Source: Trichoplusia ni (Eukaryota; Arthropoda; Insecta; Lepidoptera; Noctuidae). Taken from it: 64,000 nucleotides of DNA. Position 1 is the first letter of the stretch. Each line of letters opens with the position of its first letter. The notes beneath the pieces are model-generated. The model saw only the letters and a program-made list of their open reading frames with translations, made no database searches and was not told the origin of the DNA. A program made the translations under genes and the position numbers. Below are positions 39,006 through 51,100 of this stretch, in pieces. The DNA is taken from positions 10,292,001 to 10,356,000 of the forward strand of contig NC_039488.1 in the NCBI RefSeq assembly GCF_003590095.1. Direction: 5' to 3'.

Positions 39006-39011
39006 TTTAAT
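39006..39011 (-). terminator. Candidate polyadenylation signal ATTAAA for amylase gene 2
   Basis: TTTAAT on the plus strand, about 90 bp after the stop, reads ATTAAA on the gene strand. Its spacing resembles that in gene 1. Confidence 0.35.
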
Positions 39012-39101
39012 CAATGAAATATCTGTATGCCTCCCTTAACCACATTTTGGAAAACTCTTCTGTACCTAGAGCTGATAGCTGTTTCAAAGATTTTTGAAGA
39101 C

Positions 39102-39113
39102 TCAAATACGTGA
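39102..39113 (-). CDS. Terminal micro-exon of amylase gene 2 (Ser-Arg-Ile-stop)
   Basis: Exon 7's counterpart ends GAAGAG followed by GTAGGT. About 814 bp on, TTTTGTTTTTCAG precedes TCA CGT ATT TGA, so the protein ends IHIGEESRI, parallel to IHVGSESRL in gene 1. Read-through instead adds a long unrelated tail (from 39927 to 39775). Confidence 0.75.
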   Translation of the reverse strand, partial: SRI

Positions 39114-42100
39114 CTGAAAAACAAAACATAAATTAATCTTTGGAATGGTTAATTTTAAATACCTATAGCTTTATCTTACAAGCTATCTTTAATTTAAATC
39201 GTAAATGATAACCAGTGATTGTTTCTAGTCACACGACAACAACTTAATATTAAAGCAAGGTAGGGCATCCAATTACTAATCTTGTCAAAGTTTTAAGTCA
39301 AATACTATTATGAAGATAATATAGATTACATTTTGATGAGGATAAATAATGTTGAGCTACTGTATTGATAAAGAAAAAAAATTCATCCTTATAGCCTACC
39401 TAATTTTAGAAATCGATAAGAAATATAAACCTTGCTTTTATTTTCTTGAATGTTCTCAATGATGTTCGGGGTGTTATTTACAAATTAATATCGTTAATAT
39501 TATATTTTCTTATCCTTCTCAATACATCATGCTATGTGATCAAATTGAAGAGCCATACATTATCACCATGTCCTCATTTTAAACCAATCAGTCAATTCCT
39601 ATCACGGTCCTCTGGTAGACTATAAGCTTTCCCCAGTTTCGGCACATGGTCTCAGCTTCTCAGGTCTCAGCCTTCCGCATCTAAATCTCAGGCGACCCAA
39701 ATGGATACGTAACATTTTGGGCTAAGTTAATGACTTCAATCCACACTGATAGTCAATTTGGGGATAAATTGGGGTTAGTTGGGTATGGGAAAAACTGACT
39801 CAAAGCCTCCTAGTACTTCAGTGAAGTCCTGAGACCGCTTAAGCCCCTTTGCCCTGCCTAGATCAGAGTATCGGGATCGCTCACACACCATCTGTGCTAA
39901 GCCGACGGTTCTTGACATTTGACCTACCTCTTCTCCGATATGAATAGCAAGATGTAATTCGTCTCCGATTCCAGACAGTTTGATTGATGCAAGTCCAGTA
40001 TTAGACACATTAATTGTTGTACCACTGCATATCTGTCCTTGCCTTTGGCCTGATATGATATCGCAATATTTCCCTGATGGAAGTCCAGTCTGAAAATACT
40101 TCAATATAGTTGAATGTTCACGAGCGAGCAATATTTTGCTTCATAAATTTTTAATAAGAATTTTACAAGGATTTGCAAAAAAAACTAAACTTCTGCTGGA
40201 TGTTTTAAACAATACACTAACGATATAATGAGATACTGAATATAGTAAAGCTTACCTGAAAAATCCTATCCAACTTTTTACCTTCCGTATTAAAAACAAT
40301 AAATCCTTTGATCCCTCGACTGAACGCAATTTGGTTATTCCCATTGTCCCACCAATTTTCTACTTTAGTATCACGTACTGCGTTTCTAAAGTTCACCATT
40401 TTGTAAATGGAGGGCCACCGATGCTCGCAAACCCAACCACCTTCACAAGAACCATCCTGACGAAGAAAATGAAATGCAAACGGTTATTTGACTTTTGGTG
40501 TACGTAAATGGCCCGAATGGCCCTTGGATCCTTTAAATACATTTTAAAATAAGATTGTTTTTGAAGATGCACTGTCCCACTTTAACGACCCGCAAACGAT
40601 TTAAAGAGATGATAGTTCATTAATTTCCCTTCCTCTTGTATATAAAAAAAACGACTCCTTTACTATGGAATTTAATCCTTGTATCCAAGGGGAATGCAAG
40701 TCACATTCAAGACACCCAGATTCAAGACCAGCATTCGTGAATCCCACAAATGCTTGTTCCAAGCTGGAATCGAGCCCGCAACACCCAGCACCCATCGGGT
40801 TTGATGTGATGACCTCAACCAATAAACTCTCCGTGAACTCTCAGTTTTCGTAGACAAGTGGTATTTATACAAGAGTTGATCCTTCTAATTCTTACCTCAT
40901 TGATAAGTGGAGGCTGAATATCTTCATTCCTGTCATTGGGTGGACCTTGATCGTTCCGATCAAAGTGATAACTGCTCATGATACGAGGTTGTCCATACGA
41001 ATGTGCTAGGAGAAAAGCTGTAGCGACCTGTTAAAGTGATTCTCATAATTAATCTTATGATAAAAGTAGTTCTTAGTAGATGAGGAATAGGAAGAGGCAA
41101 TATTTACTTAAATACAGGTGACTTCAGGCTGATGTGATGATGATAAATAAGACTTCGTCAAACCAATTTTTTAAATTCGTCAAATCCTGCTTTTCGACTA
41201 GATAAATAGAGGCTGAACCTACCTAAGATGTGGTTGAACATACCGAAAATTATTGGAGATGGAGAACATACAGGATTATGCTTTACCTTATAATTCCTGG
41301 CAGTTTTGTAATTTAATCCACCAGTGTTTCGCTGTGTGTCATGATTGTCAACGAAAACCAAAGCATTTTCACTTGGCAGCATTCCCAAGGAGGGACTACC
41401 CCAGCTTTTTAAATTCTTCAATGGTTTATGACCATTAAAAACGTTAAACATTTCTGATACCACCTGAAACAGCATATAACAGATTAAAGGACTTTTTTCG
41501 AAAACGCGAGACTTTTTATTAGTCTTCGGACTCGAAAAGTGACTCAACGTTATAGGTTTCATGCTTTGGTAGAAATTATAGCGACATGAAAGCCAGATTC
41601 CGCCGTATAAGCCAGCGTCCTCCCTAGAGACGTGCTAGGAAAAAAAAGGTCGTATGAGTGTATGATCTAGCTGTCTTTTGTGAATGTGAAATTGTGAACA
41701 TGTGTGGGATTTCCACTTGCGAGAAGGTACTTATGTCAAGCTCCACAACAGCAAAGTTCTCACATACAGACGTCATCTTTATATTAAATTTTGTTTTTAT
41801 TATCCTAGTCTTTGAACATTGAATTCTCATTAATACCTACATATTTACAATAAATCTAACGATTAATCACACAAGCAAAACACAACACAAAACCAAGAAA
41901 TGAATAGCGATTCATTGGAATTTCTGCAATAGAAAGTGAGACCGAAATTTTCTCATCAATTAAATGATTAAGTTAACGAATGACACAAACTATTTCCGAT
42001 GCTCAACCTTGCAGTCATGCTCAGTTAGTAGACTAATTAGTATACGATTCAACAGCAAAACAATTTTGCTTAGTCATGAAAATCCTTTCCGTAAATGCGA

Positions 42101-45100
42101 TGGCTCACTTTCTGGAGATTAAGGCATAAAACTTGGGAGATTAGCAATTCGAGGCTAATATTTTGACCTTATAAAGACGTTGAAAACTTAATGGGTTAGC
42201 TTTTAGCGAAAGTCTAACAATGAGGTATTCAGTTTAAAGCTTAGTAGCGTTATTGTAATAGAGGGTTCATTCTGTCTAAGGGACTTGCTATATGAGAAAT
42301 ACGCCAGTCTATGGGCTATAATAATGATTAAGGATTAAATGCTGATAAGTGATAAAAAAACATCGTTATCAGTACCTATAAAGGCGTAGAGGGGTTTTAT
42401 AATGTAAATCCATAGTCGGAAGTTTGTTTCCGGTTAAAACGACTTTCCATTTTGCTGAAAACGAGTTTTTTCTAACAATAAGTATATTAAGTAAAGAGGA
42501 ATAAAAGTGCGTCGAAATTTCAACTTACAAAAAATTCAGTCACATCCCCTATGTCTTTGTAATCTGAAGGTTTTACCGCGCCCCCGTGAGCAACTTCTTG
42601 GTAAATGTAAGGTCTCGCGTTCTGATCAAAACCATGCTGTATATTCAAATTGTTTAGAGAATCGTAAATAGGTTTTAGGTCTTCTGGCCACATGTGTTTT
42701 GCTGCATCCACTCTACAAAACAAAACTGATTCTTACGCAAAATCAACACGAACCCCGAAAACAAAAATGTAGTTTACAAAAAAGGAAGATTATTATAGTT
42801 CAAATTAATACTTCTTATAAGATTTTAAAGCATACAGTTTAGATTCCCGATGGTAAAAGTTGTTTGATTATCCATTTACATACATAGAACAAATTTTGTC
42901 TTTACCTGAATCCAGCGACTCCAAGATTAATTAACTTGTTCAGGTATTCGACAATCTTCTGTCGGACTAAGGGCATTGTTTGGTTCAGGTCTTTCAAACC
43001 AACCAATTGACAATCTCGAACCTGGATTATTAAATCATTGGTGAGAGTATCGCATAAACTCCTAATTGCATTTAATAAGTTACAATAAGCATCTTAAAGC
43101 AATTTTATTATTTTCGTAACCATATCTCACAACGACTACTTACATTAGCGACGTTCTTAAATGCCCATTCGTCACAACATTATACTTGACAAAGATAATA
43201 TGACACGGGGAAAGTTTGTGGGAGTCATTAATTTGTTCGAAGAATCCTGATGATATGCATAGTATGATAGTTCCCCAAAATATAGTTAACGATTAAAATC
43301 TCCTTTAATTAATTTACCACTTACGGCAACTGTACTTATAAGCACCTAAGTATCTACTTCACTTGCGTGCACTTGGAGAGGCCTATGTCCAGCAGTGGAC
43401 TGCGATAGGCTGATGATGATGATGATGATGAAGTATCTACTTGATTTGCACTTTTTTCTTTAACAAACCTCCGTAGCGTTGTCATAATTGTTTATATCGC
43501 ATACAGGATGATGAAAATGCTTCTTTTTATAAGGAACCGCTGGGTACGAAAATGTCGAGAAGTTTGCAGTACTACCAGCAGTACCTGCGTTGGCTTCGTG
43601 ATCTCCTGTCATATGGTTGAACACAACATCTACGTAAATTCTGGAATTAGAAAAAAATATCATATCTTATAACAAATCAATAAACAGGTTACAGGTTAAT
43701 AGTCATTAACTATAAGATAATGACAGGTGCAATTAATAATTATTAACTGAATCGGAAAATCTTTCTGCGCTGGATTAGATATGCCATATCAATTAAACTT
43801 ATAGATATTAAGATTGAACAGAAATGTTCAGATACCCGGTCTTCAAGTGAATAGTGAAACAACCAAGTCACTCAACTGAATGTTTAATATTAACTAAACA
43901 CAGTACAAGAAAACAACGGGTACAATAAAAAAAATATAGTTAGGTGATATTTATAATTTCTCACGTAACCAAACCATAGCGCGATTCAGGATTCACCTGC
44001 AAACTAACAACGCCATCTATTGAGGCGCTGTGTGAACTTTTTCTTAATACAACTTGGACATTCCGCCCACCAAGGACATATTCACAACTATGTCCTTTCG
44101 TATTTAAGACTCCCTCACCATGAGGTCAAGAGGGGTTGAGTATAAAACAAACATAAAATTACATGGAAACACAAAGCCCGCCCACCATGAGGCCAAGGGG
44201 GCAGAAAAATAAACTTAACTTAATCATAACATAGTAACATGTGTTTAATCAGTCACAGGTAAAATGCACAATTTACACGTTGGTCTCTTTATAACAGAAT
44301 CCTTACATTTTAAAGTTACAACTCGAGTGATTCCATCCGTGCCCGGATGCTTCATTAAAATTTTACCTAGTAACCATTTACCAGGAGGCAGGTTATCCTC
44401 CTTCACTATAACAATATCTCCTATCTTTGGTTCAGGTTCCCTCTGGGACCACTTGTAACGATGAACCATAGTAGTTAAATATTCTTGCGACCAACGTCGC
44501 CAGAAATCTTGGGTCAGTCTTTGTAAATACTGCCATCTTTTCAAAGTGCCGATATTGGAGCGTTCATAGTTACGATCCGGTACAAGAACCAGAGGTTCGC
44601 CTATTAAAAAATGACCGGGTGTTAGAGGAATCGGATCGTTTGGATTTTGTGAGATTTGTGAGATTGGTCTGGAATTGAGGCAGGCCTCAATTTGAGCAAG
44701 GAGAGTTGACATTTCTTCATAAGTGAGGGTCGACTCACCAATTATCCTCTTCAAGTGGAATTTGGTGGACTTAATCCCAGCCTCCCAGAGCCCACCAAAA
44801 TTTGGGGCGTGAGGTGGTATGAAATGCCACTTGACACTACTTGAACTGCACCAATCTTTAATTTCACTGGCAACCGATGATTGTTCTGCATTAAACAAAC
44901 ATTTCAGTTCTCTAGATGCACCGACAAAATTTTTACCATTGTCGCTCCAGATGTCACTGCAATGTCCTCTCCTAGCGATGAATCGTTTGTAACCAGCTAT
45001 GAAAGCCTGAGAGGTGAGATCACTTATGGCCTCCAAGTGTACTGCCTTCGTAACCATACATACGAACAAACATATATACCCTTTGTACGACCTATTGCCA

Positions 45101-48100
45101 CGACCTTTGGATACTCGAATGTTGATTGGACCTGCAAAGTCCACACCGCTGTGCAAAAATGCTCTGGCAGGAGTAACTCTACAGGTTGGTAACTGTCCCA
45201 TAAATTGATTTTTAAAATTAGCTGAGTGCCGAATACACACAACACATTGACGCACATACAATTTAATTAAATTTTTTGCAGAAATTATCCAGTATTTCGT
45301 GCGTAAGTAACTCAACAAAAGAGTCGGACCTCCGTGGAGAGTCTTTTTATGGGCTTCATCTACAAGCAGCCAAGCAAGATGGCTTCGCTGTGGAATTATG
45401 ATAGGGTGTCTCATATTATCGGAAATCTGTGCGTTTTCAATCCTTCCTCCCACTCTTAATATTCCTTCACTGTCTATTGAAGGACATAGTGCTTTTAATT
45501 TGCTTTTCTTGCTTACGCTTCCTTTTTTCTTAATATCTTCTATTTCTTCACTGTAAGCTTGTTGTTGGAACTTCTTAATACAAATTTCTAATGCCTTTGC
45601 AATCTCTTCGCTTGTCAGGTAAGTGGTTCTCTTTTTATTTGATGCTAAAACTCTTCTGCAGTAAGCTACTACTCGTACTAACCTTTGAAGTGATGAAAAT
45701 TTTGTCCACAGCTTATCGTCTTGACACGTCGATACATGTGCTTTCACTGACCGCTTCTCCAATTCAGTTGAAATTAACTTCGGCTTAGTGTAATTAATTG
45801 TTTCGTTTGCGAGCCACGACGGTCCATGAAACCACAGTGAAGACTGTGAAAGTTCTGTCGGTGTTACGCCTCTGGAGGCTATATCTGCGGGATTGCAAGC
45901 GGAACGAACATGTGCCCACTGTGTGTTTTCTAGTAACGTTAAGATTTCTGAGACTCGATTTCCAACAAAGGTTGTCCAGCGACTTGGATGGCCAGTGAGC
46001 CATGCTAGTACAATTGTTGAATCGGTCCAGCAGTGTATATTTTCTTTTTCAATACCCAATGTTTCAGCAACTTCAGTTATTAATTTAGCTAGAATTACTG
46101 CTCCCATTAGCTCCAGTCGTGGAATCGAAAGCTGTTTTGTAGGTGCAACTTTGGTTTTTGCGGTGACTAAATGGACTTTGACGTCACAATCTTCCTCAAT
46201 TACTCGCAAATAAACAACTGCTGCGTATGCTTTATTAGATGCGTCGCAGAAGCCCTGCAGTTCCATAACTGCCTTGCTTCTGGTTTCAAACCAGCGTGGG
46301 ATAACAATTTGAGGTAAGTGTAACAGATCAGCTTGGTAATTTTTCCATTCTTTAAGTAGCTCTTCAGGTAAACTACCGTCCCAATCGATTCCAGCTAACC
46401 ATAATTTTTGAATAAGTATTTTTGCTGTAACCACACAAGGTGCTACCCATCCCAGGGGATCAAATAGTCGAGCTATTTCTGATATAACCTTTCTTTTAGT
46501 TACAGATCCAGGTTGCGGAGGAAATGTTACTGTGTACTTGAAACTGTCACGTTCTCTATCCCAAGAAATTCCAAGTATCTTCATTACTTCATCCATTTTT
46601 ATTTCCACCGATTCCACCTTCTGAATGCTTCTATCTTCCTTTATTTCTCTTGAAAGATCTTTATTGTTTGTCATCCATTTTTGCAATTCAAAGCCCCCTC
46701 TCGCTACTAATCCTTTCATCTCCTTATAAATTCTTATCCCTTCCTCTACAGTTTGACAACCTGACATAAAATCATCTACATAATAATCTTCCTTTAATTT
46801 TTCAGATACCAGCGGAAAATCGTCTCCTTCATCGTGTGCCAGCTGCTGCAAGGTTTTCACTGCGAGGTAAGGTGCGCATGCAGTTCCAAATGTTACTCTT
46901 AATAATTTGTAATCCTTTATTTCAGATTCCGGATCGCATCGCCAGAGCAGCCTTTGGAAATTTCTATTTTCAGGGGCGACGATGACTTGCCGATACATCT
47001 TTACAATGTCGGCACACAGCACAATTGGATGGAGGCGCCATCTCATAACCAGATGACGCAAATCTGGTTGGATAGTAGGGCCTACCATTAATGAGTCATT
47101 AAGAGATACACCATTTACCCCTTTACATGAAGCGTCGAACACAACTCTGACTTTAGTCGTGGCCTTATCCTCCCGAACTACAGCGTGGTGAGGTAAGTAC
47201 ACTGCTTCTGCTCTCTCCTTATCGTTTTCAGGGAGAATTTCTTCCATGTGGCCGAGGTCAAGGTACTCTTGAATAACGTCAGTGTATTTTTTCTTAATCT
47301 CTGGATCTTTCTTGAAACGGCGTTCAAGAAGTTGAAATCGTTTGAGTGCAATTTCCCTGGTGTGCCCATATTTGCATGGTGGATCAGCATCTTTAAATGG
47401 TAGCTTAACTACATATCGACCAGTGCTGTCCCGCTGAGTGGTACGATTATAAAATTCTTCACACAATTGCTCTTCCTGGGTAAGTATTCTTTCTTTAACA
47501 TAACGCGCATCAGATTCGATTTCCCAAAACCGTTTGAGCATTTCATTTTCACTGATTTGCGAATGCATGCTGATAAAACCTTGGTGACAATGAGCTGAAT
47601 TCGATTCGAAATCTAATGTTCGTGTGGCTCCAGACAAAATCCAACCTAAACACGTGTTTTGCGCTATCAAAGATCCAGGAGAGTGTTTGATTAGACCTTC
47701 TCTAAGGACCTGGCCATAAACTTCAGCTCCAAGCAAAACATCTATTTTGTTTGGAGTGTGGTACTCTGGATCAGCCAGTGTTAAACTATCTAGTTCAGGC
47801 CAAGTTGGTACTGATATTTTCTCCCCAGGGATCAACGTTGTAATGGTGCCTAAAACGAATGCTCGCACTTGATAAATGAAATTAGGATCATGGCGTGACT
47901 TGATGGTTACGAAGACTATAAACTTAGAAGCCACAGCACTCTCATCACCTCCTATGCCTGAAATAACACCTCTAGCAGGCAATTTCTTAAGCCCGAGCAA
48001 CTGGACCGCTGACTCTGTTATAAATGATGCCTGCGACCCCTGGTCTAATAATACTCTAAGCAGATGGTTAGCACCGTTCTTAGTCTGTGCTTCGACAAGA

Positions 48101-51100
48101 GCGGTTGCCAGTAAAACCTGATTCGGAACAGCCCTTTTAGAAAAGTGAGTGGTTACCTTAATGACATCCGATTCTTGCACCGAATCGGAAGCAGCGCTCA
48201 ATGTGGACACTGCTGCTTTGATTGCTGAAGTTTCTCCTGAAAGGCCTTGAGGCGACGCCGAGCTTGAGAATCCCTTTGGGTGTAATAATGAATGGTGTTT
48301 GCGATTGCAAACTTGACAACTTGTAGTAACACGACAAAATTTAATTGAATGATTCGCGCCTAAACAATTGTAACAAAGACCGTGGGTACGGACAAATTCA
48401 CTGCGAGTTTGGTAATCATCTTTACCGAATTGTTTACAATGACTCAGTTTATGAGGTTGCTTACATAACGGACAACTTATATTAACAGAGGTATAATTTT
48501 TTGAAGAGACCGCATGAAGGACCTTTGGCTTAGTAAGTGTCGATTTTTGTTTACTGGTAGGAGTGTCTAAGTATTCTAATGAACGGAACCTTGATTCTAA
48601 AAATATTTTAAATTCATCAAAGGTTGGTAACTCCTCATTTGTACTTATTTTTGATTCCCATAACTTACGTGACTCGCTATCTAACTTAGCGCTGATGATG
48701 TATATTACTATAGCATCCCAAGAATCAATGTTTATACCTAGGGTTGTTAACCCATGCAAGCAATCTACAGTACTATCCAATAGTTCCTTTATGGCGGTTG
48801 ATGATACAGACACATTAGGTTGGTTGATCAATCTAGTTAAAATAGAATTACACAAATATCGTTTGTTATCATACCGTTTGTTTAACATTTGCCAACATTC
48901 TTGATAATTAGCCGCGGTAACAGGCGTGTGTCGCAACAAATGTTCCGCCTCTCCGGATAAATGACCTTTCAAATAGTGTAATTTCTGAACATCATCGATG
49001 GTGTCGTTCTTATGTATAAGTGACAAAAACATATCGCGAAATGATGTCCATTCAGTGTATTTACCCGAAAATGTTGGTATAGTAACTTTAGGTAACTTAA
49101 CATTATTATAAATTTTTGTTGTTTGCATCTTTTCTGAAACCTGGTTTATATTTTTAACTTGGGAAATGTGCTCTTTTAATTCAGATTTATAATTAATGTA
49201 AAATTCTTCAGTTGTGTCAAACATTTCGCTTTTAAAATAATTATGTGAAGAATCTGTTGCTATTTCTATTATTTTCTTATGGTATTCTAAAAAGCTTTTC
49301 CATTGCCGTTCTAGAGATTCTAATCTGGTCTCTAAATATGTCTGAGTTAAGCGATCTTTAGGTGACTTTTTATAATTCGTCCTGCCTTTTTCAATTGAAC
49401 TTTTTGTATCAATTTGCAATTTTATGAACGATTCCATTTTAATTTTATTTGCGAACAATCAATTTATTAATAATTTAAATTTAAAATTAAGTTTTTTTTT
49501 TTTATATTTTATATTGAACAACTCTCAATTAGAATGTAATGTATTTTTTTTTATCAGCGAAACTATTGGCATGAAATTACAAGTCTCTAAACATTTAAAA
49601 ATATTTTAAGTTGATATAACAATCTTGAAAAAATTACAAGTGTTTGCAATTTGACACTTAGAAAAAAATCGGGCATAGGTTCCCCGTAGTAACCATTTTA
49701 GCCTAATTATTCTAAGTCCAAACTACATTTAATTTCTACTAAGTTATTAATTTACATTAAAAATAACTAAATTTAAATGTTCTAGTTCTTGAATAATCAC
49801 TTCACAAATCACAAGTCAAAGTTTACTCACGGTTTCAGTCTTCAAATACTTCTCTGTGTAGAAACGTCCGGTAGATGGCGCTAGTGTCTCCTTTGCTTAG
49901 TAGTGGGGAATCTTCCGGTACTGCCCGGCTGCTGATTCCTGTCTGCACTCTGCCTTGGCGCTCCTGTAGCGCTTCCGCAGCTCCACTAAGCACCTGCTAG
50001 GCGTCGACTCCAGTGGCGCCCTCTGCAGGCTGATGAGGTGCTCTTCAAAGCACGATCTGGTCCCTTACTTCCAGGGACTAAGCACTTCAGTGGCAATCCG
50101 CCACTGGTTTCTGTGCTGGTTTCACAAAAAATGTACGTACACACACTGTACGCACTGATCCGGTTCGAAGGACCATGAACAGAAATGTTCAGATACCCGG
50201 TCTTCAAGTGAATAGTGAAACAACCAAGTCACTCAACTGAATGTTTATTATTAACTAAACACAGTACAAGAAAACAACGGGTACGATAAAAAAATATAGT
50301 TAGGTGATATTTATAATTTCTCACGTAACCAAACCATAGCGCGATTCAGGATTCACCTGCAAACTAACAACGCCATCTATTGAGGCGCTGTGTGAACTTT
50401 TTCTTAATACAACTTGGACAAAGATCGTTTAATTATTGAGTACAATGAATGCTCATCCAGGCTTATTAAGAATAGCTATTGCCATTGTAGAAACGAGACA
50501 ACGCAGTACAGTAAGCTTAGCGGTATGCTCTTAGAATGGCGATACGACAGTCCTAGCCCTTCTTTAAAAAACTTATACTACAAAAACTATAAGCAACATT
50601 CGGTAATCGCCAAAGAATTTAGCACCACTTCACTTCTACAACTTCTTACTCCCCAAGAAACTAACCGATTTTTTTCCAGAGGAAAACGCTAATGACTTCA
50701 AGCTGCGTTGTGGGCACGGCGTGGGGATATGTCGAACTACCATCAATAAAAACACCGCGGGCATTTTTACTGTTTATGATATAAATACAAAGTCGCTCGC
50801 TCGCTCTACACTACTCTAGCTGGCAAAAAACTTTACCTGACTCCAACTCGATTACACCTGGTTGTCATATTGAGAAAATCATTTGCATCTCCTGATCTCG
50901 TCTTTAATTTATAGGATATAACTTGGTAACGTTCGTACCAAGGTCTTTGGCCATCATTGAGGTGTATTATCAAGTTCTCTGATGCTGGAGATGTCTGGAA
51001 ATGGAATGCGTTTTTATATTTATTAGCAGTATGAAAGAAAGAGATTTGGTGAACTAAATTTCACCAAATCTCTTTTTTTCATACTGCATGGAGTTTCTGT

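Larger units (their letters stand above)
34253..39101. other. Intergenic region between the two amylase genes
   Basis: AT-rich and without a supportable gene. It contains three copies of one interspersed repeat (about 34850-35045, 35815-36045 and 38070-38185), half of a foldback element (37683-37730), a SINE-like repeat (38629-38825) and the last part of amylase gene 2's 3' UTR (ATTAAA at 39006-39011). The promoter of gene 1 must lie near its left end. Confidence 0.6.
43815..50420 (-). mobile_element. Full-length BEL/Pao LTR retrotransposon in intron 2 of amylase gene 2
   Basis: The 6606-bp element lies in the same orientation as the host gene. LTRs are 50176-50420 (5') and 43815-44060 (3'), ending TG...CA. 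They differ by two substitutions and one A in an A-run. The 5-bp direct repeat AAGAT flanks both sides (43810-43814 and 50421-50425), the size usual for BEL/Pao. A primer-binding site abuts the 5' LTR, and a single uninterrupted gag-pol frame fills the interior. It sits 174 bp before the acceptor of exon 3. The close LTR match and intact frame indicate a recent, possibly still mobile copy. It is a resident retrotransposon; no env-like frame is seen. Confidence 0.95.

Noticed and set aside
39775..39927. Long read-through tail of amylase gene 2 (RTVGLAQ... region) as true C-terminus
   Set aside because: A GTAGGT donor follows the IHIGEE codons and a downstream micro-exon gives the same ending as gene 1.
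44264..48904. Plus-strand open frames inside the BEL element
   Set aside because: They are antisense shadows of the 1737-residue gag-pol frame.
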